A DNA stretch of 37,086 nucleotides from IMG/VR virus record IMGVR_UViG_3300042543_000852, positions 1-37,086 of that record; one strand, given 5' to 3'. The position numbers and the translations under genes are program-made. Under the pieces are notes generated by a model, which saw only the letters and a list, made by a program, of their open reading frames with translations, searched no databases and was not told the origin of the DNA. The DNA comes from a virus. Shown here one piece after another: positions 1 to 6,824 of this stretch; the first letter of the stretch is position 1, and each line of letters opens with the position of its first letter.

Positions 1-1233
1 TCACTTCACCATCCGCAAATTTGCTCGTGGTTTGTCGTGCGGTGGCATGGGGCTGGTGGTTTGGGCAACGTTGGCGATGCGGTTGCTGATATCCTCTGCC
101 GCTTTGCGCAGGTGGTCGGTTGCCAGATGGGCGTAACGCAGTGTTGTTTGCGCCTGCGTGTGGCCGAGCAACGCACCTATCATCGGCAGTGAGTAGCCCA
201 GCGCGTTGGCCATGCTGGCATGGCTGTGCCGCAAATCATGCAGATGTAATTCCGTGGTGATGCCCGCTGCCTTTTTGATGCGATCCCACGGTTTTTTTAC
301 ATCCATAATCGGCTTGCCGTCATTGCGTTCGCTCACCACCACATAGGGATTACCCTCCATGCGGCGGATATTTTTCAGCACTCCCTCGATATAGGGCGTG
401 ATGAAGAGCGTCTTCGGGCGTTTTTCCTTGGTGGCTTCTTTGGGCAGACGGATGACGCGGTTAGCCAAATCGACATAATCCCATTTCAGGTGGCGCGCTT
501 CGCCAGGGCGGCAGCCCGTGTGCATCATGATGCGGAACATGGCCAGCACATGCGGGCTTTCCGTTAAATTGCGCTCGGCACGTTGCATCGCCGACTCAAG
601 TGCGGCAAATTCCTGTTCGTTCAGGAACCTCTCGCGGCGATTTTCAGGGAAGCGTTCTACACCGAAGCACGGATTGCTGTTGCGGTCGCGGTAGCCCCAT
701 AGCTCTGCCTTGCTCATGATGGAGGACATCGCGGCGAGTGAGCGGTTGGCACCGATGGGGCGATGTCGGTTTTTGGCGAGGTAATCGTAAATATCCTTGC
801 GCTCGATGGAGCGGATTTTCATCTTGCCAAAATGCGGCAGAACCATGTGCGCTAGAATTTGTATATTACTGGCGTGCGTCGCAGGACGGCTGCGTATGGA
901 GCTATGGTCATCGAGAAAACGCTGTGCTACCTCAGCGAATGTGGGCTGGCTGCGCTGCATCTCGTCCTGTTGCACCGGGTCTTCACCTTTGACGATGCGG
1001 TAGGTCAATTCGCGGGCAAAATCCCGCGCCTGTTCAACGGTCAGATGACCATACTTGCCGATGGTTTTTCGCCGTGAGCGGTTGTCCTGGTTGCGGTAAT
1101 TGAGAATGAAGGATTTGCTGCCAGCGGGTGTGATAACCACCCCGAATCCCTTCACCTCCATATCCCACAGATATTCCAGTTTGCCGGTTGCCTCAAATGC
1201 GTCGATGGATTTTTTGGTAAGTTTTGCTGTCAT
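1..1233 (-). CDS. int: Tyrosine-family site-specific integrase
   Basis: Catalyses integration and excision of the prophage at att sites. The 410-residue length is typical. An N-terminal DUF4102-type arm-binding domain covers about residues 1-85, a SAM-like core-binding domain about 95-190, and the catalytic domain about 200-385. The visible catalytic residues are R242 (in CRPGEARHLKW), H332 and R335 (in HDLRH), H358 (in LGHTQ) and the nucleophile Y367 (in LRYAHL), so the enzyme looks active. The start has a good AAAGGAG site 6-7 bases upstream. It is the last gene of a leftward operon with the excisionase-like and XRE genes, and it lies at the edge of the element, as expected next to an att site. 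Confidence 0.97.
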   Translation of the reverse strand: MTAKLTKKSIDAFEATGKLEYLWDMEVKGFGVVITPAGSKSFILNYRNQDNRSRRKTIGKYGHLTVEQARDFARELTYRIVKGEDPVQQDEMQRSQPTFAEVAQRFLDDHSSIRSRPATHASNIQILAHMVLPHFGKMKIRSIERKDIYDYLAKNRHRPIGANRSLAAMSSIMSKAELWGYRDRNSNPCFGVERFPENRRERFLNEQEFAALESAMQRAERNLTESPHVLAMFRIMMHTGCRPGEARHLKWDYVDLANRVIRLPKEATKEKRPKTLFITPYIEGVLKNIRRMEGNPYVVVSERNDGKPIMDVKKPWDRIKKAAGITTELHLHDLRHSHASMANALGYSLPMIGALLGHTQAQTTLRYAHLATDHLRKAAEDISNRIANVAQTTSPMPPHDKPRANLRMVK

Positions 1234-1319
1234 GATTCGCTCCTTTCAGTGGTGATGACAGGGTCACTACCGCTCTTAAGGGGTTGAAAATCAACGTATT
1301 TATGAGCAATTTCAGCCAT

Positions 1320-1679
1320 CTAAACCGCTTGACTCCTGCCGCTTTCGCTGGATGCCGCCAACCGTTGCGATTCCTCGGTGGTGGAGCGGAAACACCGCTG
1401 CTGCTCAAACTCCAGCACACCGCCCGCACCGAGGATGGGATAACGCACATTCGCTTTCGGGCCGGGGCCGGTTTTAATGTAGATCGGCCCGCCACCAGTG
1501 AAACGCCAGTTGTTGAGGCAGCTGATCGATAGCTCCCACCGCTGCGCCAGATGCTCCGGCTTCAGGAAGAGATTGTCCGTCACCACCGTGATGCCATGCG
1601 CCATGAAAAAACGGTGCAATGCGTTGAGCGTGGGCGTGATGTCAGTGGCTTGAAGATTATCGAGGTCGATGGTTGCCAT
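1320..1679 (-). CDS. Excisionase-like winged-helix DNA-binding protein
   Basis: A small protein of about 119 residues. The centre (about residues 40-85) holds a MerR/AlpA-type helix-turn-helix: LKPEHLAQRW, then CLNNWRFTGGGP and YIKTG. This pattern is typical of phage excisionases and AlpA-like regulators that bind DNA next to att and steer integrase towards excision. Its place directly upstream of integrase supports that role. Two in-frame ATG codons exist, at 1685 and 1679. The GGAGG site sits one base before the first but seven before the second, so the second is chosen. The upstream XRE gene ends at 1682, so the genes nearly touch and are probably co-transcribed. Excisionase function is inferred from fold and position. 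Confidence 0.75.
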   Translation of the reverse strand: MATIDLDNLQATDITPTLNALHRFFMAHGITVVTDNLFLKPEHLAQRWELSISCLNNWRFTGGGPIYIKTGPGPKANVRYPILGAGGVLEFEQQRCFRSTTEESQRLAASSESGRSQAV

Positions 1680-1681
1680 GC

Positions 1682-2050
1682 TCATTCCTCCACATCGTCG
1701 CGGGTGGTGATATTGGCGATGGCTTTAACTACCTGATACACGTCATCGTAACATTCTGCAGGAATGCGCGTGAGCAGACGGATGATCCGCATGGTGGGTG
1801 GCGGCAAGGGTTCGGTGGATTGGCAATCACCGCGCGGCGGGTAAAAAACAAGGATCGACACATCGAACGCCTCGGCAAACTGCATGGCCTTGCCGACCGA
1901 CAGACGATTATGGCCGCGTTCGTATTTCTGAACCTGTTGCGGCGATAGCTCGACTTCCTCGCCCAGCCGCTTCTGGCTGATGCCAGTGGTCTGGCGAAGC
2001 ATGAGTAGCTGGCGCGCAGCGTACTGGTTGATGTCATTTTCATCAATCAT
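1682..2050 (-). CDS. XRE-family helix-turn-helix regulator
   Basis: A Cro/C1-type helix-turn-helix covers about residues 8-65: LRQTTGISQKRLGEEVELS, then QQVQKYERGHNRLS. The C-terminal half has no recognised domain. The pattern with QKYERG and NRLS is common in alphaproteobacterial XRE proteins. The start at 2050 is chosen because GGAGG lies five bases upstream of it; an in-frame ATG exists at 2062 but lacks that spacing. The gene overlaps the end of the upstream membrane-protein gene by eight bases and abuts the excisionase-like gene. It probably regulates the integration operon or the lysogeny choice. The target is unknown. Confidence 0.85.
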   Translation of the reverse strand: MIDENDINQYAARQLLMLRQTTGISQKRLGEEVELSPQQVQKYERGHNRLSVGKAMQFAEAFDVSILVFYPPRGDCQSTEPLPPPTMRIIRLLTRIPAECYDDVYQVVKAIANITTRDDVEE

Positions 2051-2255
2051 GGCTGCCTCCATCCGCTTTGCAACTGGGGTACAGCCACTCAGGAATACAT
2101 ACGCCGCCTTCGCAGCACCCGCTGATCCAATTGATAATCAGCCAGTCAAAGAAAGCTGCAAATAACAGCATGAAGAAGCTGGCGATGATGAAGTGGAAGG
2201 CTTGTCGCCATGTCAGCCGCGTAAGCCATTTTTGCAATTTTTCTTTTATAGCCAT
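2043..2255 (-). CDS. Small membrane protein of unknown function
   Basis: About 70 residues. A basic N-terminus (MAIKEKLQKWLTRLTWRQ) is followed by one long hydrophobic segment, about residues 20-45 (FHFIIASFFMLLFAAFF then DWLIINWI), and a short tail with three cysteines (CCEGGVC). The likely topology is a single inner-membrane span. A GGGAGGT site lies about ten bases before the ATG at 2255; an in-frame ATG at 2273 overlaps that site and is less likely. First gene of the leftward integration operon. Membrane proteins in prophage immunity regions sometimes cause superinfection exclusion, but nothing in the sequence proves this here. Confidence 0.7.
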   Translation of the reverse strand: MAIKEKLQKWLTRLTWRQAFHFIIASFFMLLFAAFFDWLIINWISGCCEGGVCIPEWLYPSCKADGGSHD

Positions 2256-2399
2256 CGGTGTTTTACCTCCCATAAAGTTGCCTATGGGTAGGATTCGGTA
2301 GCAGATAGCGCAATTATTTGTCTATAGAAAAATTGCAATCAAAGAAAATATTTCACTGAAATAACAGTGGTTTATTGCCGCTTCGGCAAAGAATCAGGA
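2256..2399. other. Intergenic region upstream of the integration operon
   Basis: A+T-rich 144-base gap with no gene. It must hold the leftward promoter for the integration operon and the 3' end of the CI transcript. Two small hairpins are visible: TTGCCG/CGGCAA at 2375-2389 with a 3-base loop, and CACTG/CAGTG at 2354-2369 with a 6-base loop. Reading leftward from the CI stop codon they could act as a weak terminator, but neither has a clear U tract. An AAATTGC core like that in the CI/Cro operator repeats also occurs near 2330. I could not fix a convincing -35/-10 pair. Confidence 0.45.
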
Positions 2400-2984
2400 T
2401 TAAGCGCGTTTGATGTGCAGGATGGGGTGCGCTGCAAGAATTTTGACATCCATCATCAGCGTTCCGCCTTGCGGATGCAGGATGTAACGACCTTCCTTGC
2501 CGCCCTTGGAAACCCAAGCCAGCAAACGCTCACCACGCTTCTTGGTGTCGAGCGTCAGGACGCATTCGCGGTCTAGGAAGAGTCGCTCGTTTCGCTGAGG
2601 TGCGCCGTCGAAATACAGAAGGTCGTTCGCCCCATGATACGGCACGAGATCGGAAGTCTTGATTTTAAGCACCTCTGCCGTCTCTGGCAGTCCGGGGATG
2701 GCATCCACGGTCTCGCGCTGTTTTTCAGCGATTTCCTTGATGAAGGTCTTGTATTTAATAAAGCCGGTGATGGGTGTGCTGGGCAGGTCAAGCTCAGGCG
2801 CGTCCAGCGCTTCCGGGGCGCAGCTGAGCGCCTTGGCAAGCAATGCGCGATACTTCTCAAAGCCCTCAGTTTCGCCCGTCTCAATGCGATTCAGGGTGGA
2901 GGCCGGAATGCCGATCATATCGGCCAGCCGCTTTTGCGTGAGATTCCGCCGCCTGCGTAGGTATGCGATGTTGTTTGTGGTCAT
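2400..2984 (-). CDS. CI-like phage repressor (HTH plus S24-like C-terminus)
   Basis: 194 residues, normal for CI-type repressors. An XRE helix-turn-helix covers about residues 3-55 (LRRRRNLTQKRLADMIG, then STLNRIETGE). The C-terminal half, about residues 100-194, resembles a LexA/CI-type S24 domain (LLYFDGAP, VLTLD, GRYILHPQGG). Where S24 peptidases carry the G-D-S-M-x-P nucleophile motif, this protein reads SDLVPYHG, so the serine seems to be missing and self-cleavage is doubtful. It faces the Cro-like gene across a short promoter region, the classical immunity layout. A probable promoter (TTGACA, 17 bases, TAAAAA) lies just upstream on the minus strand. Confidence 0.85.
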   Translation of the reverse strand: MTTNNIAYLRRRRNLTQKRLADMIGIPASTLNRIETGETEGFEKYRALLAKALSCAPEALDAPELDLPSTPITGFIKYKTFIKEIAEKQRETVDAIPGLPETAEVLKIKTSDLVPYHGANDLLYFDGAPQRNERLFLDRECVLTLDTKKRGERLLAWVSKGGKEGRYILHPQGGTLMMDVKILAAHPILHIKRA

Positions 2985-2992
2985 AGTCCCGC

Positions 2993-3108
2993 TTTTTACC
3001 GTAACGGCAAAATCCTGTCAAGTCGTTAGCGGGAAAATTGCATTGACAGAAAATTGCATTTAGTGCGAATTAGTGATCATGAAATTGCACCATTGGCTCA
3101 AATTAGTG
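2993..3108. promoter_or_regulatory. CI/Cro divergent promoters with repeated operator motifs
   Basis: Leftward promoter for CI: -35 TTGACA (3016-3021, minus), 17-base spacer, -10 TAAAAA (2993-2998). Rightward promoter for Cro: -35 TTGACA (3043-3048), then a weak -10 such as GAATTA (3067-3072). Repeats in and after the gap: GAAAATTGCATT at 3033-3044 and exactly again at 3049-3060 (16-base step), with a shorter GAAATTGCAC at 3081-3090 (two steps on). AATTAGTG occurs at 3068-3075 and 3101-3108. CTGTCA (3015-3020) and TGACAG (3044-3049) form an inverted repeat. These are the likely CI and Cro operators. Confidence 0.7.
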
Positions 3109-3360
3109 GGAATGAAGCAATCCGAACTCGCATCGATGGTCGGCTGCTCTGTCTCGACCATTAATCGGCACATCAAGCATGGACGCATTCTAGACCCAGA
3201 CGTGGTGGTGCGCATTTACTTCATCACGATGGGTGCCGTCCGCCCCGATGATTATTACGATCTCGAAAATGTTCCCCCCGATGTGCAGGCATTGCTCGAT
3301 CCACGGTTCGCGCTCCGCAAACGTTTCCTGCCAGCGAAAGAAAAAGCGGATGCAGCATGA
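3079..3360 (+). CDS. Cro-like helix-turn-helix regulator
   Basis: 93 residues with a short helix-turn-helix near the N-terminus: KLVGMKQSELASMVG, then SVSTINRHIKHG (about residues 10-37). It is transcribed away from the CI-like gene, so it is probably the Cro/early regulator of the lytic branch. The ATG at 3079 is preferred; a GTG at 3073 is in frame. No Shine-Dalgarno sequence is visible, and the weak -10 at 3067-3072 would place the transcript start at or near the ATG, so the mRNA may be leaderless. It overlaps the next gene by four bases (ATGA), showing one early rightward operon. Confidence 0.8.
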   Translation: MKLHHWLKLVGMKQSELASMVGCSVSTINRHIKHGRILDPDVVVRIYFITMGAVRPDDYYDLENVPPDVQALLDPRFALRKRFLPAKEKADAA

Positions 3361-3683
3361 ACGACGAGCGCCAGCCACTCTCCCCCCGCAGGAAAAACCA
3401 GAGCATGGAGCTGGTGTTCGATGGCGTGCGCTATCAACTGACCATCGGCTTTTACACAAACGGGCGGATCGGCGAGGTCTGGCTGAACGGGCCGCGACCT
3501 GACAGCGCCCTCTACCATATTACCCAGGATGCGTGCGTACTGATCTCACACCTGCTGCAGCGTTTTACCTCACCGCACACGCTGTATGATTCCCTGCCGC
3601 GCAAGGCAGATGGATCGTCTGCGTCGGTGATCGGCGCGATCATTGAACTGCTCATCTCGCTTCCCGAAGTGGAGGTGCCATGA
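3357..3683 (+). CDS. TSCPD-like small phage protein
   Basis: 108 residues. From about residue 17 the protein reads like the TSCPD-type domain found in many alphaproteobacterial prophages: GVRYQLTIGFYTNGRIGEVWLNG, then a helix with DACVLISHLLQRF and a final SASVIGAIIELL. TSCPD domains also occur in some ribonucleotide reductases, but this short stand-alone form has no known catalytic role. It starts at an ATGA overlap with the Cro-like gene and ends at an ATGA overlap with the DUF1376 gene, so the three are translationally coupled early genes. Function unknown. Confidence 0.65.
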   Translation: MNDERQPLSPRRKNQSMELVFDGVRYQLTIGFYTNGRIGEVWLNGPRPDSALYHITQDACVLISHLLQRFTSPHTLYDSLPRKADGSSASVIGAIIELLISLPEVEVP

Positions 3684-4450
3684 CCAAGCATTTTTACATG
3701 CCGTTTTTTACCGAAGCGTATCTGGCTGACACGCAGCATTTGTCGCTGGAAGAGCAAGGCGCGTATATGCGGCTGCTCTGCTTCATGTGGATGCGTGGTG
3801 GATACTTACGCGATGACGACAAAGAATTATCCCGACTGCTTGGTTTGCATGTGAATAAGTGGAAGAAGATACGCGAAACCCTGGGGGCATTTTTGCAAAA
3901 ACACCCCCCACACTTACTCACTCAGAAGCGTTTAATCCATGAATACCAAAAGGCCGAAGCAAAGCGCGATAGCAAACGGCAAAATGCCAATGCCAGATGG
4001 CAGGGTGAATCCAATAAAAACAATCAGATAGCAAATGCGGATGCATCGCTGCCGCATATGCAAAGCGCATACGAACCATCGTTGTTCGCAGATGCGGGGG
4101 TGGATGCGAACCACATCACTTCTCACCTGCTATCTATATCTATATCTAAATTTAAGAATAATAGATCAGATAGGCTCGGCAGAAACTGTGGACAACTTCG
4201 CCATCCATTCAACGAACAGGACGCTGGGGCATTCAGTGCCAAGCTCGTAGAAATATTCACGCAGCACAAACTTCAGCCGCCCGGCGACTACGAAATCATC
4301 CGCCAATGGATTGATAGCGGCATTGATCCCTTCCAGCACATCCTGCCCGTCATTGCCGAACTGCTGATGCGTAACCTGCAGACGCATAGCGAGCCGCCGC
4401 GCAGCTGGAAGTATTTTGCCAAAGAAGTCTATGCAATGGGGCTTCGGTGA
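3680..4450 (+). CDS. DUF1376 (YdaU-like) phage replication-region protein
   Basis: 256 residues. The N-terminal 95 residues match the DUF1376 pattern: FYMPFFTEAYLADTQHLSLEEQGAYMRLL, a WMRGGYLRDDD turn and a winged-helix-like region with LSRLLGL. A basic, polar linker follows (about 95-130). The C-terminal part (about 180-256) contains a region resembling phage replication or primosome proteins (DYEIIRQWIDSGIDPFQHILPVI, then PPRSWKYFAKE). DUF1376 proteins sit in phage replication regions and may act like helicase loaders or origin-binding proteins. That role is inferred from family and position. It overlaps both neighbours by one to four bases. Confidence 0.75.
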   Translation: MTKHFYMPFFTEAYLADTQHLSLEEQGAYMRLLCFMWMRGGYLRDDDKELSRLLGLHVNKWKKIRETLGAFLQKHPPHLLTQKRLIHEYQKAEAKRDSKRQNANARWQGESNKNNQIANADASLPHMQSAYEPSLFADAGVDANHITSHLLSISISKFKNNRSDRLGRNCGQLRHPFNEQDAGAFSAKLVEIFTQHKLQPPGDYEIIRQWIDSGIDPFQHILPVIAELLMRNLQTHSEPPRSWKYFAKEVYAMGLR

Positions 4451-5022
4451 TGGGAAAAAAGCAACGCAAACCACGCCAACGCACGCACGCCATCCAACTG
4501 GAGGCGGATCGCGGCACGCCGGAGTTTCAGGCAAAGGTGAAGCTGGAGACGGTGTATCTCGACCGCAAGACCACGGCCACGCGGGTGCGTGATAAACGCC
4601 CCATCGATAAATACCACCGCCTCTACAAGATTGATGAGGAGAACGGCGTGCGCGAGGCTGACCGGCGCGGCATCAACGACGCGCAATACCGTGCTGCCGA
4701 CCGCATTGCCTGCAACCATGAGAAGACGCACCCGCGCCTGTCGCGTGAGCTGGTGCCAATGGTGTTCGATAAAGGCATCAACCCCGGCGCATACCCGCTG
4801 GAGATACAGATCGAGGCCGTGCATCTGCACGACCGTCTGCTCAGGCCGCTCAATAATGAATCACGCAGCATGGTGCGGCAGATCTGTTGCTACGGGGAAT
4901 GCCTCAACGAGTACGAGGCTGCCAGACGGTGGCGCAAAGGTTACGGGATGATCCGCCTGCGTGAGGCACTCGATGAGTTGGTGGAGTCATTTAGAAAAAC
5001 AAAGAATTCATATACCTTCTGA
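4450..5022 (+). CDS. DUF6456-like protein, possible late-gene regulator
   Basis: 190 residues from the ATG at 4450, which overlaps the previous stop codon (TGATG); a GTG at 4447 is also in frame. The first 60 residues are basic (KKQRKPRQRTH). The C-terminal 70 residues resemble DUF6456: HDRLLRPLNNESRSMVRQICCYGECLNEYEAARRW, then RLREALDELVESF. This domain is common in alphaproteobacteria and phages and has a DNA-binding-like helical pattern. As the last gene of the early operon, before the terminator at 5031-5062, it sits where lambdoid phages keep a late regulator, so a role in late-gene control is possible but unproven. Confidence 0.6.
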   Translation: MGKKQRKPRQRTHAIQLEADRGTPEFQAKVKLETVYLDRKTTATRVRDKRPIDKYHRLYKIDEENGVREADRRGINDAQYRAADRIACNHEKTHPRLSRELVPMVFDKGINPGAYPLEIQIEAVHLHDRLLRPLNNESRSMVRQICCYGECLNEYEAARRWRKGYGMIRLREALDELVESFRKTKNSYTF

Positions 5023-5030
5023 TATTAGTA

Positions 5031-5062
5031 AGTAGGCAGGGCTGTAAACAGCCCTGCCTACT
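5031..5062. terminator. Perfect 14-bp hairpin between convergent transcripts
   Basis: AGTAGGCAGGGCTG (5031-5044), loop TAAA, then its exact complement (5049-5062). It lies eight bases after the stop of the early rightward operon and five bases before the end of the leftward copper operon, so it probably terminates both. On + it is followed by ACCTTTAA rather than a long U tract; on - by TTACTAATAT. Confidence 0.85.
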
Positions 5063-5066
5063 ACCT

Positions 5067-5375
5067 TTAATGCTTCATTCCTTCATGCTTCTTTTGCATC
5101 GATTCTTTTTCAGATTTAGCGCAGATTTCGCATTGCTCACCTTCTTTCATGGAAGACATGCCTTCCATTTTACCCATACACATTTTGCACATGCCGTCTT
5201 TACAGCATTTGCATTCGCCAGATTTGCAGCACTCACCGCATTTTCCGTCCTTGCAACACTCACATTTTTCACAGCATGGCATTTTCATGTCCATACCAGA
5301 CATTGAACCACCCTTCGTGTTGGCACAGGCAGTTACAAAAACGAGCAGAATGATAGGCAATAGTTTCTTAAACAT
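5067..5375 (-). CDS. Cysteine-rich metallothionein-like lipoprotein
   Basis: 102 residues. Residues 1-17 form a lipoprotein signal peptide with lipobox FVTAC (lipidated C17). The mature part starts with a Met-rich stretch (SMSGMDMKMP). It then carries a dense cysteine cluster in which a CCKxGxC unit is repeated three times (CCKDGKC, CCKSGEC, CCKDGMC). A final CEIC pair follows, giving 15 cysteines besides the lipid-bearing one, and then an E/K/M-rich tail. Such a protein should bind several Cu(I) ions at the periplasmic face of a membrane. It is the last gene of the copper operon, with an AAGGAG site eight bases upstream. I recognise no named family; the metallothionein-like role is inferred from composition and context. 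Confidence 0.85.
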   Translation of the reverse strand: MFKKLLPIILLVFVTACANTKGGSMSGMDMKMPCCEKCECCKDGKCGECCKSGECKCCKDGMCKMCMGKMEGMSSMKEGEQCEICAKSEKESMQKKHEGMKH

Positions 5376-5398
5376 AACAAATCTCCTTTGGTTGGTGG

Positions 5399-6064
5399 TT
5401 AGTTCTTTTTGATAGTTGAAATCGTGTAGTCATCCTTGCCCGCTGGCTTCAGCGTAAAGGAAACGGCATCACCTTCTTTGACGTTGGACAAGTCAACGCC
5501 ACTATCCGCAGTGAATGTCATCGTCATCACTGGCCAACCCAACGATTTAATCGGATCATGCTTGATTTTGATGGTATGTTTTGCTTCGTCAGCACTCACT
5601 ACTTTTCCAGTAGCGACAACGCCACCGCCTGCAGGTGCTGCTTCGCCACTTTCCAACTTCTTCGTCAGCTTGTGGTGATCCACATTTTTGGTTTCACCTG
5701 CCTTTGAAGGCGCACCCACAATCAGCACCCCATCCATGCCGAGTGCTTCATGCGGGTGGCAGTGATATTTATAGGTTCCTGGCACGGTGAAAGTGTAGGT
5801 GAACTTGTCGCCTTTCTTTTCCTGCATCGGTGACATAATCATTTCATCCACGCCCTTGGGAACGCTCACAAACATCACCTGATGTGCTTCATCCTGCGCG
5901 TTTTCAAACGTGACAGTATCACCAGGCTGGATAGTCAGTTTATCAGGTGAGAAGAAGTTTTGTTTCTTCGCATCATAGTCTGTGACTTCCTTGATGGTGA
6001 ATTCAGCCGCGAATGCAGGTGTTGTTGCCAGCATTAGCGCGGTAGTGAGTAGTAGCTTTTTCAT
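5399..6064 (-). CDS. Periplasmic cupredoxin-CusF fusion copper protein
   Basis: 221 residues with a clear Sec signal peptide (cut after TPAFA, about residue 19). Domain 1, about 22-118, is a plastocyanin-like cupredoxin: ligand candidates H61, C102, H105 and M110 in YHCHPHEALGM. Domain 2, about 150-220, is a CusF-type beta barrel whose copper site is complete: H169, W177, M180, M182, with the same spacing as H36, W44, M47, M49 of E. coli CusF. A Gly/Ala/Glu linker joins them. The protein could take electrons or copper at the first domain and bind Cu(I) at the second. It probably serves CopA and CopB in the periplasm. SD AAGGA lies eight bases before the ATG. Confidence 0.88.
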   Translation of the reverse strand: MKKLLLTTALMLATTPAFAAEFTIKEVTDYDAKKQNFFSPDKLTIQPGDTVTFENAQDEAHQVMFVSVPKGVDEMIMSPMQEKKGDKFTYTFTVPGTYKYHCHPHEALGMDGVLIVGAPSKAGETKNVDHHKLTKKLESGEAAPAGGGVVATGKVVSADEAKHTIKIKHDPIKSLGWPVMTMTFTADSGVDLSNVKEGDAVSFTLKPAGKDDYTISTIKKN

Positions 6065-6089
6065 AAGATTTTCCTTTATAGTTAGTTGA

Positions 6090-6824
6090 TTAAAACATCA
6101 GTCGCAGGCCGAAAGAGCCAACTAGCTCGTCGTTATTTTCCCCGTTACTTTTGGCAATGGAGGAGGTTTCACCGAATTTTCGGCCATAGTGGACATCCAC
6201 ATACGGTGCGAATTTTCGGGTGAATTCGTAGCGCGTTTGCAAGCCTATCTGCCCGTCTGTCACGCCCGCACCAATGTCCTGTTCGTGGACATCTTGTGCT
6301 GAGAGATTGACTTCAACATAAGGCTGCAAAATCAGCTTTTGTGTCAGAAGAAGGTCGTTTTCCTGCCGCAGCCGCGCTGTGACATCGCCATGTTCACTGA
6401 CGAAAAGATGTGCTTCAGTTTCAAACCATTGCTGGGCAAGCCCGTTAATCCCAAGTGTCAGGTATGCAGTAGATTCGGGCTTGGTATCGTAGCGAATCCC
6501 TGCCTGTGCATCCCAGAATGTCGAGATGTTGCGGCTATAGAGTGCCAAAAACTCAGCACTTTCCAGCTTGCTATCGGCACGCTCACCCTCTGATTTTATC
6601 CAGAGCTTGTTTTCATCCGTACCGATCCACCCATCCAAATCCCAGCTTTGAAGCGGCGTTCCATCGGTATTGCTCCCAGCATCGGTTTCCAAACGGAACA
6701 TGTGGAAGATCCCGCCGCCATGCTCTGCAGCCATATCTGCGTGGGCAGAATGATCCGCCGCGAATGCAGGCTGTGCGAGTGCAGTAGTGAGGCTGAGTGC
6801 CATAAGTAAACGCTTATTGTGCAT
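6090..6824 (-). CDS. copB: Copper-resistance outer-membrane protein CopB
   Basis: 244 residues from the ATG at 6824, chosen because GGAGG lies five bases upstream and a Sec signal peptide follows directly (ends QPAFA). The mature start is His-rich (ADHSAHADMAAEHGG). The rest is an amphipathic beta-strand protein ending in LRLMF with a C-terminal Phe, as in outer-membrane barrels. Family marks of CopB/PcoB are visible: WDLDGWIGTDENKLWIKSEGE, FWDAQAGIRYD, LQTRYEFTRKFAPYVDVHYGRKFG. The long Met/His repeats of some CopB proteins are absent, so this is a short form. It overlaps the end of copA by 11 bases, so the two are translationally coupled. Confidence 0.93.
   Translation of the reverse strand: MHNKRLLMALSLTTALAQPAFAADHSAHADMAAEHGGGIFHMFRLETDAGSNTDGTPLQSWDLDGWIGTDENKLWIKSEGERADSKLESAEFLALYSRNISTFWDAQAGIRYDTKPESTAYLTLGINGLAQQWFETEAHLFVSEHGDVTARLRQENDLLLTQKLILQPYVEVNLSAQDVHEQDIGAGVTDGQIGLQTRYEFTRKFAPYVDVHYGRKFGETSSIAKSNGENNDELVGSFGLRLMF

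Noticed and set aside
738-1077. Several rightward reading frames of 68-84 residues
   Set aside because: They lie opposite the integrase gene, have no ribosome sites and no protein-like pattern; they are shadows.
1234-1319. attP core next to the integrase
   Set aside because: In this prophage the att sites should flank the element outside the window; no repeated core can be compared here.
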